NCBI GenBank assembly: GCA_964552195.1
Contig: CAZKFM010000002.1
Span: 310,001 to 374,000, forward strand
Length of the DNA stretch: 64,000 nt
Reading direction: 5' to 3'
Source: CAZKAP01 sp964552195
GTDB lineage: Bacteria > Bacteroidota > Bacteroidia > Flavobacteriales > Flavobacteriaceae
Shown here one piece after another: positions 1 through 8,550 of the stretch; the first letter of the stretch is position 1, and each line of letters opens with the position of its first letter. The notes below the pieces were generated by a model. It had not been told where the DNA came from. It saw only the letters and a list, made by a program, of their open reading frames with translations, and searched no databases. The translations under genes were made by a program, and so were the position numbers.

Positions 1-1
1 G

Positions 2-559
2 ATTTGTGGTCAGTGTGGTATATTCATTAATGGCAGAGCCCACGGGCCACACGCAAATATTACGACCTGTCAGCTTCACATGAGAAGTTTTAGGGATGGG
101 GATACCATTGTCCTTGAACCGTGGAGGGCAAAAGCATTTCCTATTATCAGGGATTTGGTAGTCGACCGTTCTTCCCTTGACCGGATCATAGAAAACGGTG
201 GATATATTTCGGCCAAGACGGGAACTGCTCCCGAAGCGAATGCGATTCTCATAGGCAAGGATGTGGCAGATGAATCGATGGATTCTGCGGCATGCATCGG
301 TTGTGGGGCCTGTGTAGCTTCCTGCAAGAATGCATCGGCTTCCCTTTTTGTCGCAGCCAAAATAAACCACTTGAACAGTCTGCCCCAAGGGCGACATGAG
401 TCAGATAGAAGGGTGCTGGATATGACTCAGCAAATGGAACTGGAAGGATTTGGTAGCTGTTCGCTCACCGGAGCCTGTGAGGTTGAATGCCCGGAAGGAA
501 TTTCTATCACCAATATCGTGAAGATGAACCGGCGTTGGCTAAAATCTCGTTTTTTTTGA
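2..559 (+). CDS. sdhB: Succinate dehydrogenase/fumarate reductase iron-sulfur subunit, 5' truncated
   Basis: The reading frame is open from the first bases and ends at TGA 557-559. It encodes the last 185 residues of the electron-transfer subunit of complex II. Visible cysteine groups are CGQCG followed by a later Cys (end of the 2Fe-2S ligand set), CIGCGACVASC (4Fe-4S/3Fe-4S) and CSLTGACEVECPEG. These three clusters carry electrons from the flavoprotein to the quinone site. An ATG at 80 is internal, because conserved sequence (residues CGQCG) lies before it. The N-terminal part, about 65 residues in the family, lies outside the window; sdhA and sdhC would be expected upstream. Confidence 0.95.
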   Translation: MCGQCGIFINGRAHGPHANITTCQLHMRSFRDGDTIVLEPWRAKAFPIIRDLVVDRSSLDRIIENGGYISAKTGTAPEANAILIGKDVADESMDSAACIGCGACVASCKNASASLFVAAKINHLNSLPQGRHESDRRVLDMTQQMELEGFGSCSLTGACEVECPEGISITNIVKMNRRWLKSRFF

Positions 560-587
560 TCCAGAACAAGGCTGAGTCTTCTGAATT

Positions 588-1778
588 TTATTCAGCCAAC
601 ACCCGTTTAATTCGTTCCAAGGCCTCGCGCAGTTCGGATTCTGAAGCTGCGTAGGATATACGGATGCAGTCAGGACTCCCGAAAGCTTCACCGGTAACCG
701 TGGCTACCTGGGCTTCCTCCAGTAACAGCAGGGAGAAATCGGAAGCATTGTCCACCCGGTGGCCGCGTATGGTCCTGCCGAAAAAGGCAGAAATGTCCGG
801 GAATACATAGAAGGCTCCGAGAGGTTCATTGACCCGGAAGCCGGGAATTTTCCGAAGAAGCTCCAGGACCATGTCCCGGCGGTTGCGAAACTCGTCCACC
901 ATGTATTGTATGGCCGATACGGGTGCATTCAGGGCAGTAATTACGGCCCGTTGGGCGATTACGTTGGCACCACTGGTAACCTGACCCTGCAGCTTGGTAC
1001 AGGCCTTTGCGATCCATTCCGGAGCGCCTATGTAACCGATCCTCCATCCCGTCATGGCAAACGCCTTGGACACCCCGTTTACCGTGACCGTGCGCTCGTA
1101 CATTCCGTCCAGGGCCGCCATGCTGGCATGCCTGCCGGAGAAGTTGATATGTTCGTAAATCTCGTCCGATACCACCACGATCTGGGGGTAATCCCGCAAT
1201 ACCTCTGCGAGGGCCTCCAGCTCTTCCCGGCTGTAAAAAGATCCGCTGGGGTTACAAGGTGAGCTAAACCACAACATACGGGTCTTGGTGGTAATGGCGG
1301 CCTTAAGTTGATCGGGAGTCATCTTGAAGTCTCTTTCGATCCCGCTGATTACCTCTACGGGTATGCCTTCGGCCAGTTTAACTATATCCCGGTAACTTAC
1401 CCAATAAGGCGCGGGAAGTATCACCTCGTCCCCTGGGTCGAGTACGGCCATGGCCACATTAAAAAGAGACTGCTTGGCCCCTGTGGAAACCACGATTTGT
1501 GCTGCGGCATAATCCAGGCCATTATCCCTACTGAATTTATTGGCTATGGCCTCCTTGAGTTCGGCATAACCGTCCACCGGAGGATAACTGCTGTAGTCCT
1601 GATCGATGGCCTCCTTGGCCGCCTCCTTGATGAAGTCCGGGACATTGAAGTCCGGTTCCCCCAGGCTCAGCCCGATGATATCCTTTCCCTCCGACCGCAG
1701 CTCCCTGGCCTTGGCGGCCATGGCGAGTGTGGCAGAGGTCTCCATGTTCTGAACGCGCAGGGAGGGTGTAGAGCTCAT
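588..1778 (-). CDS. Pyridoxal phosphate-dependent class I aminotransferase (aspartate aminotransferase-like)
   Basis: A fold-type I PLP aminotransferase of 396 residues. The PLP-lysine motif SKAFAMTGWRIGY, the SLGEPDF segment near the N-terminus and the SPCNPSG segment are typical of the AspB/aspartate-prephenate aminotransferase group. Substrate cannot be fixed from sequence. I chose the ATG at 1778, giving MSSTPSLRVQNM; an in-frame start at 1835 adds 19 residues of no family character. The gene lies 60 bp downstream of the desaturase on the same strand, so co-transcription is possible. The 3' end faces sdhB with only 28 bp between stops. Confidence 0.9.
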   Translation of the reverse strand: MSSTPSLRVQNMETSATLAMAAKARELRSEGKDIIGLSLGEPDFNVPDFIKEAAKEAIDQDYSSYPPVDGYAELKEAIANKFSRDNGLDYAAAQIVVSTGAKQSLFNVAMAVLDPGDEVILPAPYWVSYRDIVKLAEGIPVEVISGIERDFKMTPDQLKAAITTKTRMLWFSSPCNPSGSFYSREELEALAEVLRDYPQIVVVSDEIYEHINFSGRHASMAALDGMYERTVTVNGVSKAFAMTGWRIGYIGAPEWIAKACTKLQGQVTSGANVIAQRAVITALNAPVSAIQYMVDEFRNRRDMVLELLRKIPGFRVNEPLGAFYVFPDISAFFGRTIRGHRVDNASDFSLLLLEEAQVATVTGEAFGSPDCIRISYAASESELREALERIKRVLAE

Positions 1779-1838
1779 AAATTTCTTTTGACAGGATCCG
1801 GATGTTACCAATAAACCATTCGGCTGCCGGGACACGGC

Positions 1839-2939
1839 TTAAGCCACGGATGGATTCTTACCCAGTTCCCGGAGGTGTTTGAAGTGCGAAATTATGGCAT
1901 TTCTAAACGTCCTGTACTCGTGGTAAGGCAAATTAAACTCCCGGGCCGTTTCCTTCACGATCCTGGATATGTTGGTGTAATGCACATGACTGATGTGCGG
2001 GAATATATGATGCTCCACCTGGTGGTTGAGCCCTCCTGTAAACCAGTTTAGTATTCGGTTTCGGGTACCAAAGTTCACCGTGGTGAACAATTGATGAATC
2101 GCCCAGGTGTTTTTCATGGTCCCGGTCTCGTCGGGAAGCGGGGTTTCCGCATCTTCGGTAATGTGGGCCAGCTGAAATACGATACTCAGGATAAGGCCTG
2201 CGGTATAATGCATGACGAAGAATCCGATCAGCACATGCCACCAAGGAATTCCGAAAAACAATATTGGCAGTACGATCCAAATGGAGAAGTACAGGGCCTT
2301 GGTCACCGCCAGACGGGTCCAGTTCAGTAATGGATTGGGAAACTGTCCGTAGGCAAGCTTCTTGCGGGTATAGCGGTACATCTGGGTGAAATCGGTAGTT
2401 ATGGCCCAGTTAAAGGTCAACAGGCCGTAGAGGAACACGGAATACCAATGCTGGAATCTATGATGTTTCTTCCATTGGGCATGGCGGGAAAACCGCAGCA
2501 CGCGACCGGCATCCAGGTCTTCATCGTGGTCCTGTATGTTGGTGTAGGTGTGATGCAAAACGTTGTGCTGAACCTGCCAGTTATACACGTTCCCGGCGAG
2601 GAGATACATGCTGCTTCCCATGAACTTGTTGACCCAGCGCTTGCTGGAATAGGAACCGTGGTTGGCATCGTGCATGACGTTCATGCCCACACCGGCCATA
2701 CCCACACCCATGACAATGGTTAAAAGGAATTGCACCCAGGTGGGTAACGAGAGGGAAAGCATCAGGAAATACGGGGACAGGAAAAGGCTGAACATGATCA
2801 GCGTTTTCAGGTGGAGTTTCCAGTTACCGGTCTTCTTAAGGTTATTTTCTTCGAAATACTTGTTGACCCGACTGTTGAGGGTCCTGAAAAAATTAGCGCG
2901 ATCCTTTCGGGGAAAACGCACTATGGAGGGTTTACTCAT
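1839..2939 (-). CDS. Acyl-lipid/acyl-CoA fatty acid desaturase
   Basis: Membrane di-iron desaturase of 366 residues. All three histidine boxes are present: HDANH at residues 90-94, HNVLHH at 125-130, and HQVEHH in the C-terminal third. The glutamine-containing third box (QxxHH) is the mark of front-end (delta-5/delta-6-type) and related desaturases. Hydrophobic pairs flank the boxes (residues about 45-85 and about 210-250), giving the usual four-helix arrangement with a cytoplasmic iron site. Probable role is introduction of a double bond into membrane acyl chains, for example in cold adaptation. No cytochrome b5 domain is fused. Confidence 0.93.
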   Translation of the reverse strand: MSKPSIVRFPRKDRANFFRTLNSRVNKYFEENNLKKTGNWKLHLKTLIMFSLFLSPYFLMLSLSLPTWVQFLLTIVMGVGMAGVGMNVMHDANHGSYSSKRWVNKFMGSSMYLLAGNVYNWQVQHNVLHHTYTNIQDHDEDLDAGRVLRFSRHAQWKKHHRFQHWYSVFLYGLLTFNWAITTDFTQMYRYTRKKLAYGQFPNPLLNWTRLAVTKALYFSIWIVLPILFFGIPWWHVLIGFFVMHYTAGLILSIVFQLAHITEDAETPLPDETGTMKNTWAIHQLFTTVNFGTRNRILNWFTGGLNHQVEHHIFPHISHVHYTNISRIVKETAREFNLPYHEYRTFRNAIISHFKHLRELGKNPSVA

Positions 2940-3008
2940 TATATAATTTTCTTGTTCATGTCGGACGATAATACGTCCCTCGGCTAAAATACAAAAGTCC
3001 GCAAATAC

Positions 3009-3016
3009 TACTTTTG
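3009..3016 (+). promoter_or_regulatory. Bacteroidota -7 promoter element for rsmG
   Basis: TACTTTTG is an exact match to the Bacteroidota sigma-A -7 consensus TAnnTTTG. Transcription would begin about seven bases downstream, just before the ATG at 3026. I see no clear TTTG -33 element, so the call rests on the -7 match and its position. Confidence 0.45.
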
Positions 3017-3037
3017 GGTGAAAATATGGAAACAGGG

Positions 3038-3667
3038 ATGAAGGACGAAATCATTTACCGCTATTTCCCGGGCCTGGATGAGAGGCAGATCAATCAGTTC
3101 AAAAAGCTTGCCACACTGTATTCCGACTGGAACCAGAAGATCAACGTAGTGTCTCGAAAGGACGTCGACCTCCTCTATGAGCGGCATGTGCTACACTCCT
3201 TGGGAATCGCAAAGGTACAGCAATTTCTTCCGGGGACTAGCATCCTGGATGTGGGCACCGGGGGAGGATTCCCCGGGATTCCCCTGGCCATAATGTTTCC
3301 TGATTGTACGTTTACCCTGATCGATGCCATAGGAAAGAAGATTCGGGTGGTCAACGAGGTCGTTGCGGGTTTGGGCCTGAAGAATGTGACGGCCCTCCAT
3401 GGCCGGGTAGAGGACTGGGATGGGCAGAGTGAGTTTATCGTGAGCCGGGCGGTTGCCGCCATGCATACCTTCGTGCATTGGACACAGGGTAAAATCCAGC
3501 CAGAAAGCCGACACGAGCGAGTCAATGGGATACTCTACCTCAAAGGCGGAGACCTGACCGAGGAACTGAGAGGCTTTCCCGCCGCCTTGCGCTTTCCGCT
3601 CTCGGCCTATTTTTCAGAACCCTTTTTCGGGACCAAGGAGGTGGTTTACCTGGCCAGGCATAAATGA
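3038..3667 (+). CDS. rsmG: 16S rRNA (guanine(527)-N7)-methyltransferase RsmG (GidB)
   Basis: SAM-dependent methyltransferase that makes m7G527 in 16S rRNA. Visible features are the YSDWNQKINVVSRKD segment, the RHVLHSL helix, the SAM loop LDVGTGGGFPG and the later SRAVA segment, all in family order; 209 residues is the normal length. I prefer the ATG at 3038 (MKDEIIYRYFPGL). It matches where the family begins and leaves a short leader after the -7 element at 3009-3016. The ATG at 3026 would add four residues and is also possible. The gene stands alone, diverging from the desaturase. Confidence 0.93.
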   Translation: MKDEIIYRYFPGLDERQINQFKKLATLYSDWNQKINVVSRKDVDLLYERHVLHSLGIAKVQQFLPGTSILDVGTGGGFPGIPLAIMFPDCTFTLIDAIGKKIRVVNEVVAGLGLKNVTALHGRVEDWDGQSEFIVSRAVAAMHTFVHWTQGKIQPESRHERVNGILYLKGGDLTEELRGFPAALRFPLSAYFSEPFFGTKEVVYLARHK

Positions 3668-3717
3668 GTTGAGCGCCCGAAGGCGCCCAAAAGATAAATG
3701 ATACCAATGGTACGGTT

Positions 3718-5346
3718 CTAACCCATAAAGGGATAGCGGTAGTCCACAGGGCTCACAAAGGTTTCCTTGATCAGGCGTGGCGAAACCCAGCGGAGCAAAT
3801 TCTGTGCAGATCCGGCCTTGTCGTTGGTACCGGATGCCCTGGCACCTCCGAAAGGTTGCTGTCCGACTACGGCCCCAGTGGGCTTATCGTTTATGTAGAA
3901 ATTTCCGGCGCTGTGCCTCAATTTGGCAACGGCGGTTTCCAGGGCATACCGGTCCTGTGAGAACACGGCGCCTGTTAGCGCGTAGGGCGAAGTCGAATCC
4001 AGGAGTTCCAGAGTCTTTTCCCATTCATTGTCCGGATAGACGTAGATAGTGACCACGGGGCCGAACAGTTCGGTTTCCATGGTCTCGTAATGGGGGTTCG
4101 TAGTGACGATAACCGTGGGTTCGATGAAGTAGCCCCTGCTCTTGTCGCATTTACCACCAGCCCATACCTGCGCCTCGCTGCTCTGCTGAGCACGCTCGAT
4201 GTATGACGCGAGTTTGTCGAAAGACCCCTCGTGGATCACGGCGGTGACGAAATTCTTCATGTCTGCCGGCGAACCCGGTGGCTGCATGGAATCCAGATCC
4301 TTTCTCACTTCCTGCATAACGGCTTCGGCCAGGGATTCCGGGAGGTACACCCGGGATGCGGCGCTGCACTTCTGACCCTGAAACTCAAAGGCTCCGCGGA
4401 TGATGGCCGTACCCACCTGAAGGGGGTTTGAACTGGGGTGAGCAATTATGAAGTCCTTGCCACCCGTTTCACCGACTATGCGGGGGTAGGCCCGGTAGCT
4501 ATGGATGCGGTTTCCGATTTCCGTCCACAGATTCTTGAACACCTGGGTTGAACCCGTGAAGTGGAGGCCTGAGAAATCAGGGCTGTCCAAAACGGTTTCG
4601 GTGATCATGACTGGGTCTCCCATGACCATATTGATGACTCCCGCGGGTAGTCCGGCCTCCTCCAGTACCTCCATGATAACCATGGCTGAGTACACCTGGC
4701 TGTCACTGGGCTTCCATACCACCGTGTTCCCCATCATGGCCATGCAGGTAGGCAGATTGCCGGCGATGGCGGTGAAGTTGAAGGGCGTAATGGCATAGGT
4801 GAAGCCTTCCAGCGGACGATATTCCACCCGGTTCCAGATGCCTTCCGAGGATTCGGGCTGTTCGCTGTATATACCGGTAGCGTAATACACGTTAAATCGA
4901 AGGAAATCGATCAGTTCGCATGCGGCATCGATCTCGGCCTGATGGATGGTCTTGGACTGGCACAGCATGGTGGCTGCATTGATCCGTGCTCTATAGGGAC
5001 CTGCCAACAGCTCGGCCGCTTTGAGGAAAATGGATGCCCGATTCTCCCAGGACATGGATTCCCAAGCGCTTTTTGCGTCCAGACAGGAATCAATGGCAGC
5101 TTGTATATGCTGCTTTCCGGCTTTGTGAAAGTTACCCAGAGAATGCTGGTGTTCGTGTGGGGGGGACATCCCGGCCAGGTCACCCGTGCTGATATTTTCT
5201 CCGTGGACTTTCAGGGGTACTTCCACGGTGGTGTTGTACATCTCTTCGTAGGTGCGAAGGACCTCTTCCCTTTCGGGGCTGTTGGGTTCGTAAGACTTGA
5301 CAGGTTCGTTTATCGGATAGGGAACCTGGAAAAAACCGGTACTCAT
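3718..5346 (-). CDS. pruA: L-glutamate gamma-semialdehyde (1-pyrroline-5-carboxylate) dehydrogenase
   Basis: Aldehyde dehydrogenase of 542 residues that oxidises glutamate semialdehyde to glutamate with NAD+, the second step of proline degradation. The catalytic cysteine is in GQKCSAASRVY, the ETGGKD segment holds the general-base region, and ELFGPVV and QPFGGARASGTNDKAG are typical of the monofunctional P5C dehydrogenase branch. No proline dehydrogenase domain is fused and no putA partner is adjacent. It has its own -7 promoter element at 5367-5374. A short GC-rich hairpin at 3673-3686 lies past its stop, but without a convincing T tract. Confidence 0.95.
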   Translation of the reverse strand: MSTGFFQVPYPINEPVKSYEPNSPEREEVLRTYEEMYNTTVEVPLKVHGENISTGDLAGMSPPHEHQHSLGNFHKAGKQHIQAAIDSCLDAKSAWESMSWENRASIFLKAAELLAGPYRARINAATMLCQSKTIHQAEIDAACELIDFLRFNVYYATGIYSEQPESSEGIWNRVEYRPLEGFTYAITPFNFTAIAGNLPTCMAMMGNTVVWKPSDSQVYSAMVIMEVLEEAGLPAGVINMVMGDPVMITETVLDSPDFSGLHFTGSTQVFKNLWTEIGNRIHSYRAYPRIVGETGGKDFIIAHPSSNPLQVGTAIIRGAFEFQGQKCSAASRVYLPESLAEAVMQEVRKDLDSMQPPGSPADMKNFVTAVIHEGSFDKLASYIERAQQSSEAQVWAGGKCDKSRGYFIEPTVIVTTNPHYETMETELFGPVVTIYVYPDNEWEKTLELLDSTSPYALTGAVFSQDRYALETAVAKLRHSAGNFYINDKPTGAVVGQQPFGGARASGTNDKAGSAQNLLRWVSPRLIKETFVSPVDYRYPFMG

Positions 5347-5366
5347 TCTCTTGTGTTTTTGTTGCG

Positions 5367-5374
5367 CAAAGGTA
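5367..5374 (-). promoter_or_regulatory. Bacteroidota -7 promoter element for pruA
   Basis: Read on the minus strand this is TACCTTTG, an exact TAnnTTTG match ending 21 bases before the pruA ATG. It predicts a leader of about 15 bases. No clear -33 TTTG is visible at the usual 19-20 base distance. Confidence 0.5.
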
Positions 5375-5437
5375 CGTAAACTCCAAGGGAATGGCGGGTA
5401 GGGGGAGGGGCAGATCGAGTAATGCCCGGTGCTCTAT

Positions 5438-5824
5438 TTAGTTGTTAACGAAGGGAGCCGACAAGTGAAATAAGGGCACTTCCACGTCAAAACTCTCCTC
5501 CTTGCTGGAATTCCACATGGTATAGTAGCCACGCATGGACCCCATGGGTGAGGCGAGCAGACAGCCCGAACTGTAGGTATGGACCCCTCCGGGCTGAATG
5601 ATGGGCTGTTTGCCAATCACCCCTTTGCCTTCTATGGTCTCCGGGTCCCGGAGTGCATCGTAAATATCCCAGTGGCGATCCGTGAGCTGTACCGTATCCC
5701 TTGAGGTATTCTCGATGGTAATGGTGTAGCCAAAGGCGAAATGCATCTTGTAATTCTTGAAGAAGGTTCCCTCAAAGGTCGTTCTAACGGTTACTTTGAT
5801 GCCTTGGGTTACCAGTGTTTTCAT
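5438..5824 (-). CDS. apaG: ApaG family protein
   Basis: A 128-residue single-domain fibronectin III-like fold protein of the ApaG/DUF525 family. The family signature is visible in FAFGYTITIEN and in the C-terminal stretch SSGCLLASPMGSMRGYY. ApaG is linked in Enterobacteria to Co2+ resistance and Mg2+ efflux; its biochemical activity is not settled. It begins 7 bp after the DUF3667 gene stop and is probably the last gene of the PLUG-DUF3667-apaG transcript. Confidence 0.93.
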   Translation of the reverse strand: MKTLVTQGIKVTVRTTFEGTFFKNYKMHFAFGYTITIENTSRDTVQLTDRHWDIYDALRDPETIEGKGVIGKQPIIQPGGVHTYSSGCLLASPMGSMRGYYTMWNSSKEESFDVEVPLFHLSAPFVNN

Positions 5825-5831
5825 ACTTCAG

Positions 5832-7145
5832 TTAGTAGGTTATAAGACTTCCTAAAAAAAGCAGCAGGGTAAAGAGCAGGGCAAGGGCGCCGAATACCGT
5901 ATTGAGAAACGAGTACTTCAGCAGGGTCTTAAATCGGTTCTGACCATAGAACTTCCTCATTGCCTTGTACAGGTATATTCCGAAGATCATCAGGGCCAGG
6001 CCCATTGTCGACCAGCCCAATACCTGGTCCACTGCTACACTTAGGATGAGCAATATAAACAACAGGGACTGGTTGTGGAAGCTAAAGATCAGATGTTCGG
6101 TGTAGGTGTAATTTTTACGGATGTATACCGCATACACGAATACCGTGAAGAAGGGAATGAAGATAAAAATAACAAACGGCAGCTTGGACAGCAATTCGGC
6201 GGCAAAAATGCTCGGTTGGGCGAGAGCCCTTTGTACACCCACGGCTGAGCGGAAGGTGAAATGATTTTCTTCGGAATCACTGATGTTGTATTTGTCCACC
6301 GCATCCGAGTAGTCGTCTATATAGTCTTCGTCCAGGGTCTTCCAGAAAAAGTAGGTTTTCTTGAATACTCGGTTCGCCCGAGCCTTGTCGGCCTCTGTAT
6401 CCAGGATATACTTTCGGGGATTATTGAGTATAAGGCTGTCCCGTATCTCCATTTCACCCCTTCCGGCTTCCCCGCTTTCATAGTCCTCCCGGTCTCCGAA
6501 CTCCAGAACGATGGGTCCTGGACCCGCTGCTCCCTCAGAAGCATTGATCCGTTCGTTCAGGTTTTTCTTGATAGAGTCGGTATTCCCCTGGTTTTCCCTG
6601 GAAATTTGCTGAATTTCTTTCTCCAGTTCCGGGGGGGCTCCGAGATTCACGCTTCTGGTGTAGGAAGGCTCGGTTTCGGCAACTTCCGGCTCTCCCCCGG
6701 ATCTTCTTATGGTGTCCCGGACCCGGTCGAATTGGCGCAGGTCGGTCGTTATTGCGATGAGCAGGAAGTATATGATTGCCGTGCTGAGCATGAATTTAAA
6801 GGGATTGGTATAGCGGATGCGCTTACCATCTATGTAGTCCCTGGAAATCTTGCCCGGCTTTAACAGCAGCGCCTGCAGGGTACGGATCAAGCGGGAATCC
6901 CAGTTAATCAGACTGCTGAGGAGTTCGTCCAGAAAATCGCGGAGGGTGAGTTTTTTCGTGCTGTTAATCTGGGAGCAGTTAGGGCAGTACCGATCGCTGT
7001 GATCCAGTTCATGACCGCAGTTCAGGCACTGATCACCCCGGTATTTCAGTGCAAAACGGCCTTTGGGCAGATTGTCCCTGCCGGTTGCCTTGCCGAATGA
7101 AATCTTAGGCAGATTCCGGAGATTAAACGGATTCCGTATGGCCAT
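5832..7145 (-). CDS. DUF3667 domain membrane protein with zinc ribbon
   Basis: A 437-residue protein of unknown function. Near the N-terminus (residues about 35-60) is a zinc-ribbon motif, CLNCGHELDHSDRYCPNC. It is followed by the conserved DUF3667 segment with TLRDFLDEL and a GKISRDYIDGKR motif, then a transmembrane helix near residues 115-135. A polar region rich in Glu and Arg fills the middle, and several hydrophobic helices lie in the last 130 residues. The family is common in Bacteroidota, and I can infer only an inner-membrane location. It lies between the PLUG gene (11 bp gap) and apaG (6 bp gap). Confidence 0.88.
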   Translation of the reverse strand: MAIRNPFNLRNLPKISFGKATGRDNLPKGRFALKYRGDQCLNCGHELDHSDRYCPNCSQINSTKKLTLRDFLDELLSSLINWDSRLIRTLQALLLKPGKISRDYIDGKRIRYTNPFKFMLSTAIIYFLLIAITTDLRQFDRVRDTIRRSGGEPEVAETEPSYTRSVNLGAPPELEKEIQQISRENQGNTDSIKKNLNERINASEGAAGPGPIVLEFGDREDYESGEAGRGEMEIRDSLILNNPRKYILDTEADKARANRVFKKTYFFWKTLDEDYIDDYSDAVDKYNISDSEENHFTFRSAVGVQRALAQPSIFAAELLSKLPFVIFIFIPFFTVFVYAVYIRKNYTYTEHLIFSFHNQSLLFILLILSVAVDQVLGWSTMGLALMIFGIYLYKAMRKFYGQNRFKTLLKYSFLNTVFGALALLFTLLLFLGSLITY

Positions 7146-7156
7146 CCTGCAGCGTT

Positions 7157-8401
7157 TCAGTTCGTCACGACCCTTGAGCTGGTAGTGCCCAGGCCCACCA
7201 GGCGATCGTAGAAATCGCCGAATTCTCTGTAATATACAAAGATATGGTATTGGTTTTCAGCTACGTAATAACTCCCGCCTATAAAATTGGGATCGATGCT
7301 GCCATCCGGGTTTCTTATGGCGTACTTATAGTTGTAAAAACCCTGTTTTAATACCAGAGTCTTCTCGAGGAGTCCGGTGTCCGGATTCAAAATCAGACGG
7401 TTTTCCTCGTTGAGCTGGTAATTATTGAACTTCCCGAATATATATATGTCCTTGAGTTCCAGTTCCGGTTCGTTCCGGAGTGCAAAGTGCACCCGGGTAT
7501 ATTCTCCCTCCCGGTCCGGATCTCTGCCCTGCAAGGTCCGAATCACGAAATCACCGTTTACGTCGGGAAAGTAGGTATAACCCCGCTCTTTTCGGGCTTT
7601 GTTCGGAAACAGTACGTGGTTGTACAGATCGTCCACGAAGATGTCTTCGATGGCCACGGTGGGCGCCCTCAGGTCCTTGGTGTCGAAATTGAGAAACTCA
7701 TTCCCGCCGGGAAAGCGGGTCTCTTCATCATAGCGATAGACCAATTCCCTGCCGATGGTATACTGGGGAGGGACGCCATAGATGGCAGATGGCCAGTGAT
7801 AATTCTGTACCAGGGCGATTTTGAACTGTTTTCGTGGATTGACCACCCGTATGGGATCTGTCCGCACGCTGATCTGCAGGGTCTGTGCCTCGTCCAAAAG
7901 CTTAAAGTCTCTCGCCCGGCGCACCTGGGCACTCACGGGGACCAGATCCTCGTAAACCAGGAAACGCCGGCTGAAGAGTTTGGTGCCTCCCCTGTTGTAG
8001 ATTTCCAGTACGTAATTGCCGCTTACTTTGAATTGCACCTGATTGTTGGGCAGCGTCAATCGATAGTGGGAGTAGGGCTGTAAGGTGTTGTAGCTGTTCC
8101 GGTAATCGATAATGCGCTGGTTGTCCATACCGGTCAGATACTGACTTTTCAGTAACTGAGATGGGGTCCAGTCGTAATCGCAGTGAATGAGTTTGTAATA
8201 GTAGTCCTGTTCCCTGGCCGTGAGATCATCAAACTTGAGGGTAACGGGCTCTCCCAGCTGGACGATGGGAAATTGTTCTCCGCTAGGCCCCCGGAAATCG
8301 ATGGAACGGATATGAGATGGGGCGCCCACCTCTTCCTGTACCTGTGCCATAGTGGGAAGCACAAAAAGCAGGGACAAGATTTGTCGAAGAAAAAACCTCA
8401 A
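7157..8401 (-). CDS. Type IX secretion system PLUG-domain protein (DUF5103)
   Basis: A 414-residue exported protein with a signal peptide (RFFLRQILSLLFVLPTMAQ). Family hallmarks of DUF5103, now named the T9SS PLUG domain, are the early IRSIDFRGPSG strand, YKLIHCDYDWTPS, the DYRNSYNTLQPYSHY stretch and GNYVLEIYNRG. In Flavobacterium a member of this family plugs the periplasmic end of the SprA translocon when no substrate is passing. That role is taken from the family, not shown here. It heads a minus-strand set with DUF3667 and apaG and diverges from the nqr operon across 149 bp. Confidence 0.88.
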   Translation of the reverse strand: MRFFLRQILSLLFVLPTMAQVQEEVGAPSHIRSIDFRGPSGEQFPIVQLGEPVTLKFDDLTAREQDYYYKLIHCDYDWTPSQLLKSQYLTGMDNQRIIDYRNSYNTLQPYSHYRLTLPNNQVQFKVSGNYVLEIYNRGGTKLFSRRFLVYEDLVPVSAQVRRARDFKLLDEAQTLQISVRTDPIRVVNPRKQFKIALVQNYHWPSAIYGVPPQYTIGRELVYRYDEETRFPGGNEFLNFDTKDLRAPTVAIEDIFVDDLYNHVLFPNKARKERGYTYFPDVNGDFVIRTLQGRDPDREGEYTRVHFALRNEPELELKDIYIFGKFNNYQLNEENRLILNPDTGLLEKTLVLKQGFYNYKYAIRNPDGSIDPNFIGGSYYVAENQYHIFVYYREFGDFYDRLVGLGTTSSRVVTN

Positions 8402-8511
8402 AACACGCGGTTATTTGGTTTAAAAGTAAACAAAAATTATACCGCCGAAAGTAAGCTCGACAGACTACCAATTTTGTGGTTGTATTTCTATGATAAAAGT
8501 CCTTTTAGTAC

Positions 8512-8519
8512 TATTTTTG
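8512..8519 (+). promoter_or_regulatory. Bacteroidota -7 promoter element for the nqr operon
   Basis: TATTTTTG is an exact TAnnTTTG match, 31 bases before the nqrA ATG. A start about seven bases downstream gives a leader of about 25 bases. The -33 side is weak (TTTC at 8485-8488, slightly too far upstream). Confidence 0.5.
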
Positions 8520-8550
8520 GCACAATTTTCAATTAAATGGACGTGCTTTT

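Noticed and set aside
569..598. GGCTGA/TCAGCC hairpin between sdhB and the aminotransferase as a terminator
   Set aside because: The loop is long, there is no T tract, and one arm overlaps the aminotransferase stop codon.
3671..3690. GC-rich hairpin (GCGCC-CGAA-GGCGC) between rsmG and pruA as a terminator
   Set aside because: The stem is only five pairs and no T tract follows on either strand.
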